Made by a program: the position numbers and the translations under genes. A stretch of 64,000 nt of DNA from Eonycteris spelaea. Lineage: Eukaryota > Chordata > Mammalia > Chiroptera > Pteropodidae. Below are positions 11,914 to 23,524 of the stretch, one piece after another. The notes below the pieces were generated by a model. The model had not been told where the DNA came from, did no database searches, and was given only the letters and a program-made list of their open reading frames with translations. Each line of letters starts with the position of its first letter. Positions within the stretch are counted from its first letter, which is position 1. Location: positions 62,001-126,000 of the forward strand of contig PUFA01000659.1 of NCBI GenBank assembly GCA_003508835.1, read 5' to 3'.

Positions 11914-12351
11914 TGTTAGTCGGCTATTGCCATAGTTAGACTGCATAATAAACTACCCCAAGTTCAGTAGCTTACAACAAGCATCTATTTCCATACTCAT
12001 AGGTTTGAATGAGACTTAATTTATGTAGTATGGGCTTAGTTTGTTAGATCTGCTTTAAGCTGCAAGTTGGGTTCAGGTCTGCTCTATGTGTGCTTGTGTT
12101 GAGGTCCAGAATGAAGGGGCAGTGTCTACCCAGGGCATATTCCTCTCATGATGCATCATCAGAGTACAAAGCCAAGTCAAATAATATAAGCATTTAAAGA
12201 TCTCTGCTTGAATCACATTCCATGAACATTCTATTGGTCAAAGGAGATCCCATGACCAAGCCCAACATTAATAAGTTAGGGAAGTATACTCTGCCCACAC
12301 TGGGAGTGGAAAGACAGAAAATACTTGCTGAACAATGTTCAAACTATCACA
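11914..12351 (-). repeat. ERVL/MaLR-type LTR inserted in L2
   Basis: Starts 'tgttagtcggctattgcc', with 'gcttacaacaagc' near the left end, and ends 'aaactatcaca'. This is the reverse complement of the TGTGGTAGA … GCTAACTGATACA family seen repeatedly in this window. L2 sequence continues on both sides, so the LTR is the younger insert. I see no exact target duplication. Confidence 0.6.
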
Positions 12352-12610
12352 CACATGCACACATACCTGTCCTCCACCACTGCCTGCACTTTCTATCTCA
12401 TCTCCCCCTGTTTGTTCTCCTTAAGGCTTAGCATCACCCTCCGTGTGACATATTTTACTTATCTACTTTGTTTATTGTCTATCTCATTGGCTAAAATGGA
12501 GGCTCTTTGAGCACATGGAGTTTTGTTTGTTTTGTTCACTGCTTTATCATTAGTACCTTGAACAGTACCTGGGACATAGTGGATGCTGAATAAATACTTT
12601 TTGAATGTCA
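12352..12610 (+). repeat. L2 3' end, downstream half
   Basis: Continues the interrupted L2: 'tatctactttgtttattgtc', 'aaaatggaggctctttgag', 'agtacctgggacatagtgg' and 'tgaataaatactttttgaat'. The last block is the L2 terminal motif. Confidence 0.75.
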
Positions 12611-12729
12611 AAACAAATAAGTCCACTAGTACTGTGAGGACTCGTTAATGGAAATTCAGAAATAAATTCTGGGATCCTACAACCTTTGAATAGGGACATA
12701 ATCTCTGGAAAAGACTGGTCTTGTCACTG

Positions 12730-13035
12730 TGTCTACCACTTTACTACCACTACTGCCATCATCAACACTATTGCCATCATTACCACTATCATCATCATTG
12801 TTACCGTTACCATTATAATCTGCATCAACATCATCACCACCACCACAATTTTTCTTACCACCATCATCACCACCACCTTTACTATCACTGCTATCAAATC
12901 ACCATTATCACTACCATCACCATCACTACCACATCACCACAGCCACCTCCATTACCATCCAATGTCTACCACCATCACTCTCATCACTCTCATCTTCATC
13001 ACTGCCATCACTATCACCATTATCCCCAATAAATG
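12730..13035 (+). repeat. Imperfect ATC/ACC trinucleotide tract
   Basis: About 300 bp built from CAT, CAC, ATT and ACC triplets with few guanines. Two overlapping frames of 103 and 116 codons result (His/Tyr-rich and Ile/Thr-rich). These are by-products of low complexity, not genes. Confidence 0.85.
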
Positions 13036-14984
13036 ATTGACAGTAATACTAATTGCACACAGCTCTCAAACTAATTGCAGCACAGAAATCAGAAGAAATG
13101 ATCATTTTGTCCTAGTGGATTAGCTGCAATAAAAAAAAATCTCAATGTAAGAAAATTATTTCTCTTGAGAGTCCTAACATGTATAACAATTATACAACCA
13201 ATATTTACTACAGCTTCAGATATGCTACCCACTCTTTTAGAGGTCTGTAGGAATTAACAAACCTTGAATTTTACCTCCTGAGTAGGATTGAGATTGTCTC
13301 CAGCTATTCTTCCTTTTATCCTTTTGGAAGGAAAAAAAGGTTTTTTACTAAGTCATTTCTCTCACTACTTACAAGCCATTATTTTTTGTTGCATAATGAT
13401 AAATCATGTGACTTCTTGATTAATCTTTTCCATCCTGAAACAAAATCTTTTTCCAAATTGATGCTGCTTCTCCAGTTCTTTGTAAATACTGCCTGACAAA
13501 AATGTGTGGGTGCTGGAAGGCCCCCAAATACCAAGGGTAAGATTCAAGTCCATCAAATCTCCACTCCAGATCAATTCTCTCTGCTTACAGAGCAAGGCAG
13601 TGTAGTCTTTCTTCCACTTCTACTTGTTTTTTTTGAACATTCCTTTTTAAGGCCAGATTTCACCTTAATTTTTCTGGCGCATGACTCTAAAATGATCTAC
13701 TTAAGTCTCTACTTTATTTATTTATTTCTGGTGAGAGCATCAAATGAATTAAATTGAAATATGGAAATATTCAAGGTATTCTACAAGAAGATCTTCCTCA
13801 TAAAATAATTTACCATGGGCTGAGAAAGAGTCTGTTGAAAATGGTGTGAAGAAGGAGAATTTTATTTAATTCTTAAAAACAATTTTTCTTTGAAAGGAAG
13901 AAATTGCCACTGTTTGGCTTTAGTCCCAAACCTGCTATTATGATGAAACATCAAGAATGTAGTTTATCATATCCTGATGGCAATGCATCTGATTTGGATT
14001 CTATCAAATACAAAGAAAAAAATGTATTGCTAGGGAGGCAGAGGGTTGAAAAAGGAATGTTGGAACCTCCTTAGAAGCCTTCCTTTTTTGTGAGTATAAG
14101 AAAATGTTCCACAGGCAGAGGGAGAAATAGATGAAAGGGCCTATACTGTTAAGAAGCTAATAGAGACATCTGCACAGTGATACCCAGACAGTTGTGTGAC
14201 TGAGGTCCAGTGTCTGCTGAGGGCATCTGATGCAACAAGATGGCAGATAGCTCCAGGGTGGAAGTGATGGGACTTAGCTGCCCTAGCTGTCAACTCAAAA
14301 CCCATCATGTCATATCTGTGCTTGAATGTTCTCGTTATTTTCTTATTCCTCTAAATGACTCTCATTTGTGGTTGACTTGGGCTGTATTAGACTGGGAAAA
14401 CTTCAGGCTGAGCTTGACTGAGGAGCAATGGGAGCCATTTCCTCCATAGGATTTCAAAAGCCATCCCCAGCCGAAAGGAGTTCCAGGTGGTGAAAAACCC
14501 GAGCTGCAGCAATTCTGCAAATGAAAATGGGAGAGCAGCTGGTTTGTGCCAAGGGTACCTCTGCTGAGCTGAAGGTTTTGCTATGTGAGGCAGGACAGCC
14601 TCTCTGCAGGAAGGCTGGGATTTGAACTTGGGATGTGCTCAGTTGTTAAAAGATATTGGAAGCAGGCACTTCCTGTAAAGGGATTCAGTTTCAACTAAAC
14701 AGTGTTCAGTTTAAAGTTACTTTGGGCCCAAAGAGGGAATTTTTGTCTATTTGGATCGTAACAGGATCTCTGAGTAGAGATGTGTAGACATTTACATTTG
14801 TAGAGGAGTGGGAAGGAGGGGCAGGAGAACAGTAGTGTCTTGTAAGTGAGACTGTGGCCCTTTCTCCTTATTCCACAGGCTGCTTTAATGAAAACTCAAC
14901 TCTGAAGTAGATCTAGGCTACAATAAGTATTTGTGTGTTTTATAGATCAAGCCTGAGAAAGGCACATCTAAACAGAATTTAGAG
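13036..14984. other. Unassigned, possibly unique DNA
   Basis: About 1.9 kb with no repeat I can name. Frames at 13506-13757 (83 codons) and 14240-14449 (69 codons) lack recognisable domains. It could be unique intergenic or intronic sequence. Confidence 0.4.
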
Positions 14985-15400
14985 AGTGTGATCTGCTGTG
15001 TTCCCCAGGAAGCAGACTTTGATGGAGAGAGATATATGCAGAGAGTTTATTAGGGGTGCTCTTAGGATCAACATCCTTGGAAGAAGAGAAAGTAGCAAGA
15101 TTAGGCAGGGAATAATTTGAGCTATAGTATAGTTACAAGAGCCTATGTTGATCCTATGGGGAACTCTGGAGTTGAGATAACCTTGCATAGTTGTCTGGGC
15201 TTAAAGGTCTTTATGCCTCTGCATCCATCAGTCATTAGATGTGGGTGCTCCCAGTAAAGGGACACATCCTTGCTGAGGCAGCTCTTTTCCATCAAATGGA
15301 AAATGCTCAGCTGCCGACACTCCAGTCAGCTGGGTGAATAAGTACTTCAATCCTGAAGGGAGGATTGGGGAGGCATACCACAGCATCAACTACATTGAAC
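14985..15400 (-). repeat. Old ERV-type LTR
   Basis: Reads 'tgttccccaggaagcagact', 'gagagtttattaggggtgct', 'gttgatcctatggggaact' and 'gggtgctcccagtaaaggga'. The 'tttatt' near the left end is a reversed AATAAA, so the sense is minus. Related copies lie at about 56.2 and 61.4 kb. Confidence 0.5.
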
Positions 15401-15479
15401 TAGAAACAAAGCCAGAGTTTTCTCTAAAAGGAAGCCAGCGACAGATGACCCACTAATTTACTCCCTTTTGGTGTCAGTG

Positions 15480-15660
15480 CTAGCCAATTCAAAAAATATG
15501 TGTGGTCCAGGCACTGGGGATACACAGATGAAGAAGACAAGATTCACGCCTTTGAGGGGGGCCCCACAGTCTGGTGGAAAGACAAGATGTATCGGAAAGT
15601 AAATACCACTCAACATGATTACAGAGGCACTGAACAGGTAGAATGGGGTGCAGAGGGGGC
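15480..15660 (-). repeat. L2-type LINE fragment
   Basis: 'ccaggcactggggatacaca' followed by a 'tctggtggaaagacaag' block matches the reversed L2 3' region ('ggcactggggatacagcagt'). Confidence 0.5.
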
Positions 15661-15929
15661 TATCAGCTTAATTAATGTGTTATTCCAAGAATTTTCTGCA
15701 GTTATTAACCTACTGAGTATACATCACAACATAAACACATTATCTTTTAGAAAAATCATTTCATGATATTTCATTTTCTCATTCATTGTGGAGAACAGGT
15801 TTTATCTTCCTGAGTGGCAATGCAATTATTGATAAAGTCAGAGAAGCCAAATTATTTTCAAAAACACTTGGACTTTCTTTTGGATAAATAAATGTTTACT
15901 GACTGAAAACCTTTTTTTTAAAAAAAATT

Positions 15930-16405
15930 GGGCTATTATCAAAAAGACTAGAAATAACAAGTGTAGGTGAGGATGTGGAGAAAAAGGAATCCTTGTGCAC
16001 TATTGATGGGAATGTAAATTGATGTGGCCACTATGGAAAACAATACAAAAATTCTTTTAAAAGTTAAAAATAGAACTACCATATGATCCAGCAATTCCAC
16101 TTCTGGGTATTTATTCAAAGAAGGCAAAAACACTAACTCGAAAAGTATAAGGACCCCATGTTCATTGCAATATTACTTACAATAGCCAAGATTTGGAAGC
16201 AACCTAAGTACCCATCAGTGGACAAAAAGATAAAGAAGATGTGGTTCATATATACAATGGAATATTATTCAGCCACAAAAAAGAGTGAAATCTTGCCATT
16301 TGCAACAACATGGATGAAACTAGAGGGCATTATACTAAGTGAAATAAGTCAGACAGAGAAAGACAAAAACCTTATGAACTCTCATATGTGAAATTTGAAA
16401 CAGGT
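15930..16405 (+). mobile_element. 5'-truncated L1 (ORF2 C-terminus and 3' UTR)
   Basis: A 77-codon frame at 16158-16391 contains the L1 ORF2 C-terminal signature YTMEYYSATKKSEIL … ATTWMKLEG … EISQTEK. Upstream 'aggatgtggagaaaaaggaa' is the preceding ORF2 block with broken frame. Truncation begins near 15930 after an A-rich stretch. Only the last part of ORF2 remains, so the copy is dead. Confidence 0.85.
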
Positions 16406-17040
16406 GAACTGTTTTCATTTTTTCTTTAAATAAATTGAAAACTACAATGTGTTTGTTGTGATGAAAAAAAGAAGGGGGAGGGGCAATGGATGACAGTAAG
16501 AGTAGGAACAAAAATGAAACCTGTCATGGCCACTTTAGCAGATTTAGGACTAGGACTCACATTTTTTGTCCTTCGTTCAAAATAATTATCAGCTGGTGCA
16601 GCATGGCAGCCAACCAGTCAGGCTTCAACCTCTGCAGTCTAAGCTGTGCAAACAGGCTAAATATTAGCCTGTTCAGGATTATTTAAAAATTGCAAGTGCT
16701 TATCTTTTAAAAAATAATTTCTGTTTGTAAACAACATCGCTGTTGTTGTTGCCATCGAACCACTTATTTTTCTACTTTATTGAGTCACTAAATTATAGCA
16801 TTGGACAGAAATTAATGAAGGGTGAACTGGAATAGGGATTGACATGTTTTAGCTGTGGGCAAGCGGTCTGGAGAATATAAGAAAATTACTGAATGGACTT
16901 CCAATAAGCCTTCAACAGTTGCAAATCTGAAGTCTGTGTTTCTTTATTTCTTTGTTCCTTTGTCTCTATAAAATGAAACCAACAATGTTTCTTGATTATA
17001 CTTATGTTCATCAAATTGACACATCTAGGTGTTCACAAAA
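16406..17040. other. Unassigned AT-rich DNA
   Basis: No repeat family is assigned. A short 'ctgttgttgttg' patch lies at about 16740. Nothing supports a gene. Confidence 0.4.
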
Positions 17041-17118
17041 GCTTATTTTTTGAATTTTATTAGTTTCAAGTATACAGTACATTGGTTAGACATTTATATA
17101 GTTTATAAATAAGCCTAT
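17041..17118 (-). repeat. Short L1 3' UTR fragment
   Basis: 'tttcaagtatacagtacatt' then 'ttagacatttatatag' resembles the reversed L1 3' UTR ('tttcaggtgtacagcatagt … gacatttatataat'). Confidence 0.5.
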
Positions 17119-17324
17119 TTTAAATCTTTAAACATGTTATAAATTTAAAGAAATAGAGAAAAATTGAGAATAACAAATACCTGTGGTCTTATCTTGCAGA
17201 ATTACAAATCCTAAGATTTAGTCCTTTTTGCTTCAGATTTGAAATAAAGTTGGTTTCCTCTTGCTGATTCTATGCTTCTCCCTCCTTCCCCAGCCAAAGC
17301 AGATTTCCTACGTCTTTTTCAGAT
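17119..17324. other. Unassigned DNA
   Basis: Short AT-rich spacer with no recognised feature. Confidence 0.4.
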
Positions 17325-17720
17325 CCAGAAGTTCTCAGCCCTGTCTGCCTATCAAGATCACCTGGGAATCTACTAGAAATCTCAGGTGCCTAGGTCTCAT
17401 ACCAGACAAATAAAATCAGGAAAGGGAGAAGGGCAAGAAGGGCGGGGGGCGGAATTCAGGCATCAGGGTTTTTTTCCAAATCAGAGTGAACATTTGCTGC
17501 TTCAGTATGATTTTCCAGAATCCTAAGCATGTTTTTGTGTGTATTTTGAACCCCTTATTTAATGTAGATACAGACAGGTCTTAGTTTCCCTTCTTGAAAC
17601 GGGAGTGCTCGGTGACAAAGAGGACCGTAACTTGCCCTTTTTAAAAAGTAGCTTGCATCAGTTTTTAAAGCTCCCCAGGTGATTCCAAAGTGCACCCAGG
17701 ATTGAAAACCCACTGTCTAC
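17325..17720 (-). repeat. MER5-like hAT fossil with internal extra sequence
   Basis: Left part: 'aagttctcagccctgtctgc' and 'atcaagatcacctgggaatc'. Right part: 'aaagctccccaggtgattcc' and 'ggattgaaaaccca'. These are the two halves of a MER5-type element. They are separated by about 230 bp (about 17420-17650) that I do not recognise, suggesting an insertion inside it. Confidence 0.55.
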
Positions 17721-17739
17721 CTCATATTTTTAGTACATG

Positions 17740-17935
17740 TGTATCTTCCTATGAACAATGCATTTTACTTTTTGTGTGTATATATGTGTATATTTTAGAA
17801 GAATATGTAAATGAAATCATAGCGTAACTTTCTTCACCTGGCCTTTTTACTCAATATTATTATTTTTTAATTATATTGAAATAATTTTAGACTTACAGAG
17901 AAGTTGCAAAAATAATGTGGGAAAGGCGAGAAATG
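17740..17935 (-). repeat. Old L1 3' fragment
   Basis: 'gaaatcatagcgtaactttc' with 'ggcctttttactcaatatta' and 'ttagacttacagagaagttg' matches the reversed 3' region of old mammalian L1s. Confidence 0.5.
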
Positions 17936-18079
17936 GCAAAGTATTGCTCTGTTGTGTCTTTGCACAGTAACTCATAATTCAAATAAATGGAAACTTCAAA
18001 GAATGTTAATAATAATGATTATTACAACTAGCTTGGGAAGATAGGATGTGGAGTTGATATAAAACAGATAGATAGCCTA

Positions 18080-18200
18080 ACTTCATATTCTAACTCTGAC
18101 TAGCTGAATTTCTCTTTACCTCAGTTTCTTTCTTGGTAAATGGGGATAATTTAATTATGTAACGCCTATATGCTAGTTAAGATAATGCTAAGTACCATAG
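18080..18200 (+). repeat. MIR SINE fragment
   Basis: 'ctctttacctcagtttcttt' then 'cttggtaaatggggataatt' is the MIR core. Confidence 0.65.
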
Positions 18201-18565
18201 CAGAGATATCCCTATACTTCAGTGGCTTAACACAATTGAAGGTTAGTACTTGATCACATAAAGTCCAAATGGATATTCTTGTTTACTAGGTAGCTTTCCC
18301 CGACATGGTAGTTCAAGGACCCAGGTTCTTTCCATATTGTGGATCCACATCCCCTAAGGTCTTGGAGTCCTCTGCTAGAATCTCTGCATTCAGTCAAGAG
18401 ACAGAAGAGAAAAAGTGAGAAGGCACACCAGAAACTTTGGCATGAAAGTGACACATGCCACTTTCCACTCACATTTCATGGAGGGAGAACTAGTCACATG
18501 GCAAATCTAGGAGCAAGAGGACATGGAAAATATGGTCTAGCTGTGCACTCAAAAAGAAAAGTACA
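18201..18565 (-). repeat. Old ERVL-like LTR remnant
   Basis: 'cttcagtggcttaacacaat', 'ggtagttcaaggacccagg' and 'agaactagtcacatggcaaa' match the reversed body of an LTR family also seen at about 23.8-24.26 kb. The subfamily is unknown. Confidence 0.45.
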
Positions 18566-18574
18566 TTACTTATT

Positions 18575-19022
18575 ACTGCACTATAAGCCATCACAAAACT
18601 TAGTGGTTTAAAACAACAACCCCTTGTTTCATTCACAATTCTGTGGGGTAGCAGTTTGGGCTGGGATCAGCTAGGCAGTTATGCTGATCTAAAGCAGGCT
18701 TACCTGATCAGCTGACTGGACTCACGTATGTAAATGTGGTCAGCTGCTGTGTTGGCTGGGGACTGGCTGGTCTAGGATGGCTTCAGCTGGAAAAGAGTGT
18801 TTTTGCTCCATTTGTCTCTTACCCTCCAGTAGACTAAGCCAGATTTGTTTACATGCAGCTGAGCAGAAGTCCCAAGAGCAGAAATCTATAAACTCTGTTA
18901 AGACCTAGACTCAGGGCTTACACAGTGTAGTTTCTGCCACATTATATTGGCCAATACCCAGAATCAAGGAGTGGAGATATAGAAGCTGTAAAGAATTGTG
19001 GCCATTTTTGTAATCTATCACA
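18575..19022 (-). repeat. ERVL/MaLR-type LTR
   Basis: Has 'cttagtggtttaaaacaaca' on the left and 'gtggccatttttgtaatcta' plus 'tcaca' on the right. This is a nearly complete reversed copy of the TGTGRTAGATT … LTR family. No internal retroviral DNA is present, so it is a solo LTR or a remnant. Confidence 0.7.
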
Positions 19023-19079
19023 AAAAAAGAAATGTAATTGGTGAAACAGAGTACCTGATATCATAGTAAGTTTCCAATA

Positions 19080-19295
19080 AGTATATCTAATATCATCATC
19101 ATTGTTATCATTTATTGAACACCTACTATGTGGCAGGCTCTTTACTAGGCAGTTTATTGTCTTATTTAATTACTACAGATATCTCACTTTACAAATGAGG
19201 GAACTGAGGCTCAAAGAGATGAAGAAAAACTCTAAAGGTCATTCAAGTAGTAAGTGATAGTGCCCAAACTTTACTCTATACTGCTTTGAGTCTTA
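19080..19295 (-). repeat. MIR/L2-type repeat
   Basis: 'tttattgaacacctactatg', 'tggcaggctctttactaggc', 'caaatgagggaactgaggct' and 'agtagtaagtgatag' form the reversed tail and core of an MIR-type element. Confidence 0.7.
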
Positions 19296-21119
19296 GTTTT
19301 CTACCCCAAAATGATGAAGGAGAAACTAAACTTGAATCTGGGATGATATCAATCATTTAGGAAAGTCTGGGAAATGATATGCAAAGAAAGATGCTAGACT
19401 TATGACCTGAAATATGAGGGTGAAGTTCAGAGCCAGTTTTGGCAGGTGACTCTCAAGTTGTTCACAGCTCATCTCAAGGACAAAGAAGTGCTGATTATTG
19501 TGACTTACATGCTGTCCTATGCTGACTGGATTTTTCCCTTATCACAGAGGGTGGGAAATTCCTTCTTGATCAAAGAGCATGTTAATGTTAAAAGATCTTG
19601 GGTAGGGAGGGAGAAGGAGGTAGAAGAGAAGTGGGTAGAGGATAGAGAGAAATTTAGCCTCAGAATAGAAAATACCAGAGCAGAAGAGGGGTTTGAAATA
19701 CCCTTAGCCAGATATTTTTAATCTCTTTTGGGAATGAAGACAGTGATAAAATAGTACTTTATTGATCCTACAGACAAGGCTTGGTGAGCTTATGACTTAA
19801 CAGACATTTCCCAGTAACCTTACAGCCTCCCAGGAGTCTGCAGCCTATAAGTTGGGGGCCAATGGTCTAGTTCAGAAAAATAGGTTTAATTTTGAGAACC
19901 AATTCTGTTAATTTGGTAGTAGTTGCTGGAAGCACCATGTTGAGATGAATTCTGAGGACATCTCTAGATGTAACAGTAAAAGATTGCTATGACTGATTAT
20001 TGATATCTGTCACTGGCCTGGAAAGAGATGGTGATGTCATACATGCTAAGTTTTTGCCATCTGTCATCTAGTTATGTCTTTATAAGAGGAAAGTGTAGCA
20101 CAGAAAGATAATGTGTTTTTCTTCATGTTACATAGTTAATAACAGAAGCAGGTCTATATCTTCGTTTCCTGATGAATTTTTGAATTTTCTTTCCACATTT
20201 GCCATAATTTCTGTCTGGAAGCCTACTTTCATGCTGGATATGGTATAGTTTCCTTCTTCCACGTAAGGAAATAAAACTAAACAAAGCTATTTGGGGATTT
20301 GCCTGGAAAATTTAATTTAATATTGAGACAAGAGTTTAAATTATGGTCTATTTCTACATCCATTTTCCCATTGTAACACATTCGTGCTCAAACATTAGAC
20401 TCTGAAATTAGAGGACTACTTTATTGTTGAATTAAAATCTGGTCCAATTCAAGATGACCCAATGAATGTCTTCTCCACTTTTCCTCTCCTTCCACCTCCA
20501 AGGTCCTTCACTCCTTTTCTATTTTAATATCTTTTAGTCATCTGAGATTAATTTCTACTTACTCATATGCACACCCACACACAACTCCATGAAACTCATG
20601 GTTCCCATAAAACCTCATTATACTAGAGTTAGAAAGGACTTAGGCTTCATCCAGTCTATTTTTTGAGGAGACTAAAAGCACAAAGAGTGAATAACTAGAA
20701 GTTTTCAGGGTTGCAAAGTTGGAAGCCAATTTTCTAGAATCTATTTTGCCAAATGGCCAATTTGCTGAATGGCTGACTCATACCACTGTCTTGTTTTTGT
20801 GAATGTTTTTTGGTTTAGTTGATGGATTTTTATTTTGTCTGTATTTTAAGGAATATTTAGATTGCCTCTTCCCTAGCTCCCTCCTCCTGTAGCTGATCCC
20901 AGAGAGAATAAGAAAGGGGAGAGCGAAGAGCATGAGAAGACTATATAAAGAATATGAATAATTTTTTATTAGCATATTCTCTATTAATAATATATAATAA
21001 AATGCTACATATTCAGAATATATTTTTGGATAAGACTCTATTGGTAAAGGATACTAACAAAGAACATATTCTTATGACTCCTTTCCTCTTATGAGTCAGA
21101 GTATAGATTTTCCCTGTGC
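19296..21119. other. Unassigned, possibly unique DNA
   Basis: About 1.8 kb without a repeat I can name. A 91-codon plus frame (19446-19721) and a 65-codon minus frame (20778-20975) show no recognisable domain. Confidence 0.4.
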
Positions 21120-21350
21120 TCTTCAGTCTTCTTTCTTTCTCTCTTTTATTCAGTCCTAGCAGCATTTCTTCATCTTTTTCAATTCCTTCAACACACCAAG
21201 CTCTTTCCTGTTATGACTATTGCATTTACTGTTCTGTATGCCTTGAATGTCCTGCTTCTTAGCATCAACATCTCTTTGACAGCTTAAATGTCCCCTGATC
21301 AGTGAAGCTTTACCTGATAACCTAATCTAAGTTCCCTCTTTTATCCAATA
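21120..21350 (+). repeat. L2-type LINE 3' region
   Basis: 'ccaagctctttcctgttatg', 'ccttgaatgtcctgcttctt' and 'cagcttaaatgtcccctgat' then 'cagtgaagctttacctgat' follow L2 order. Confidence 0.6.
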
Positions 21351-21577
21351 TGGCAGTTAGCTTTTGCCATGTAACCATCACCAAAATTAGTGGCTAAAAG
21401 CATCTATTCATTAAACTCATGGCTACAGACATATGAAAGAGCCAAGCAGAGATCAGCTGCGCTGGTCTAGATCAGAATTAACTGGTCAATCCACAGAACT
21501 ATGAGCTAAATAAATATTGTTTTAAGCCACTATGTTTTGGGGTGGTTTGTTACACAGCAAAAGCTAACCAGTATAAG
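21351..21577. repeat. Inverted pair of LTR 3' ends
   Basis: The left arm (21356-21400) reads 'gttagcttttgccatg' and 'agtggctaaaa'. The right arm (21521-21568) reads 'ttttaagccactatg' and 'cagcaaaagctaac', roughly its reverse complement. Both are 3' ends of the same LTR family in opposite orientation, and the right one still has its 'aataaata' signal. Either two LTR remnants lie head to head or one was partly inverted. Confidence 0.65.
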
Positions 21578-21639
21578 GGGCCTGGATTAAGACACCAGAC
21601 CTTTTCAGGGAATAATACTCCGTCCTATATGTTTAGGTC

Positions 21640-21975
21640 TTATAGCAGACATTTGTTCCACCCATAACCTTTCAGGCCTTACCTTTTCTGTCCATATCTA
21701 TCTGACTTCCAGCTGCCAACTTATGCATTTCTTTGCCTGAGGGCTTTCTCTGACTACCAGATCCCACCTTGCCTGTGTGCACAGTAGACCAGAAGTTCTG
21801 CAGAATTAATACCAATATCAGCATCCTTCAATCAATGACTGATGGGAGTCAGTATATAAATGCCCTGGGTTCCTCATCATTTGGGTTGGATCATTCCATA
21901 CTCCCAGAGCTCCCCAGTGAGACTGAGCTCTAGGACTTGGTAAAATGCTTCTATTACCTCTCTGCTTTTGCTTTT
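21640..21975 (+). repeat. Old LTR-like repeat
   Basis: 'tcccagagctccccagtgag', 'actgagctctaggacttgg' and 'ttctattacctctctgcttt' repeat the signature of the copies at 33.7 and 41.2 kb. Confidence 0.45.
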
Positions 21976-22284
21976 TCATCCACAGCCTGGCCTGGAGTCA
22001 CTTAGCCCAGGGATGAGCCTAGGGTGCTCATTTAGGCTCTGTCACAGGCTGAAGCCACACAATTACACCCAACAGATTTGGCATGATGGTTTTCCTGTGG
22101 AGGGGGAAGAGCTCTAGTGGTTATCAGAGATGGAATGAAGGTGAAGGGTAGATGAAGGTGAGAGATAATAGCAAGGAGTGAGACTGGGGAAAGTTCTGCT
22201 TTATGACATGATGTGGCAAGAAACAAAAACTACAAGTTTAATATATCCATTTTTCTTATAACAGTCTCTTTACTCCCAATACTA

Positions 22285-22286
<2 letters not shown>
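21976..22286. other. Unassigned DNA
   Basis: A 64-codon minus frame (22032-22226) overlaps here without recognisable domains. No repeat is recognised. Confidence 0.4.

Positions 22287-22319
<33 letters not shown>
22287..22319 (+). repeat. (TG)16 microsatellite
   Basis: About 33 bp of uninterrupted TG, directly next to an antisense L1 3' end. Confidence 0.95.
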
Positions 22320-22321
<2 letters not shown>

Positions 22322-22322
<1 letters not shown>

Positions 22323-22872
22323 AGGTATAATTTATATATATATTGAAATATACAGTTCTTCAATGTACTTTTCAATGAGCTTCAACAAACGTATACACCC
22401 AATCTTAACCTTACAAATTGAGACACAGAGCATTTCAGTCACCCCAGAATGTTCCCTTATGCCCCTTTGCAGTCAGTCTCCACCCCCAACCAGAGGCAAT
22501 TATCGCTGATTTCTATCATCATATATTAGTCTTACTTGTTCTAGAACTTCACAAAAATGAAGTCATACAGTATGTACTCTTATGTCTTGCTTTTTTCACT
22601 CAATAGAATGTTTTTGAGATTATCCATGTTGTTGTGTATATCAGAAGTTCATTCCATTTTTATTGCTGGATCACATTCCATTGTATGACTATAGCATAAT
22701 TTATTTATCAAATCTTGTCATGTTTGATATTTGCATTATATCCTGTTTGTATCTACTTTGAATAAAGCTATCGTGAACGTTCATGCACAAATATTCTTGT
22801 GGGCATGTATTTTCATATCCCTTGAGTAAATATATATGAGTGAAATTGTTGGATCATGGGGTAGGTGTGAAG
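22322..22872 (-). mobile_element. Old L1 3' end
   Basis: Reversed L1 landmarks appear in order: 'tcaacaaacgtatacaccc', 'catcatatattagtcttact', 'cattccattgtatgactata' and 'gtgaaattgttggatcatgg'. It is a 5'-truncated and decayed L1 with no ORF2 frame left. Confidence 0.7.
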
Positions 22873-23039
22873 CATTTGCTCTAGTTGCCTCCGTTGGTAG
22901 CTCAGTTTCCCCAGCCATCTCTCTGGCCTGCCTTTTTCCACCTTTGGTGGTCTAATGTACTGATGTTCTAGTAAGCATTCTGTGGAAGGGCCTTAGGTAC
23001 TTCACTCAAAGTTTCAGAGCAGGGAGTGGGGGTAGGGTC
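22873..23039. other. Unassigned DNA
   Basis: Short spacer between an L1 and a MIR with nothing recognised. Confidence 0.4.
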
Positions 23040-23165
23040 AGGAAAGAGCATGGAACTAGAAATTGAGCGTGAGTGGCTAATAGATCAGAATCTACTCTTG
23101 GTTCTTCTATTAATAATTGCCAGGCAAGTAATTTTCTGAACTTTGGTTTCCTCATGGCTTTTCCT
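23040..23165 (+). repeat. MIR SINE fragment
   Basis: 'aagagcatggaactagaaat' and 'aactttggtttcctcatgg' frame a decayed MIR. Confidence 0.5.
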
Positions 23166-23524
23166 CAAGATTCCTTGATTTCAGATGGTTCAAGATATCA
23201 GATGGTTCTATGTCTGTCTTGTGAGTTCATAGTAGATAATCATTTAGAATATGTTTTCATATGCAGGACAAAGAAAATATGAAATTATTTATATCCATCC
23301 TGACTTCAAAAACATGAAAATAGTTATTATTTTATTATTTCACTGATTTCCCTGCCTCCTAGTAAGGGTAGATGCTAAGGGTGATCTTTGTTTTTTTGTA
23401 ACCTGGATGGTTGATAGTGATATAAATGGGAGAAACCAAGAGAGACAAGACTAGAAAAAGGGGGAGGCTGCAGTACAGCAAAGAGCAGAAGGGGAAGAGA
23501 GACCCAAGAGGAGGAAGAGGTAGG

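Noticed and set aside
11569..11919. 116-codon plus-strand frame
   Set aside because: It lies in L2 3' UTR-like sequence, which does not code, and ends at the LTR boundary.
12686..13036. Histidine- or isoleucine/threonine-rich frames of 103 and 116 codons
   Set aside because: They come from the ATC/ACC low-complexity tract in two overlapping frames at once.
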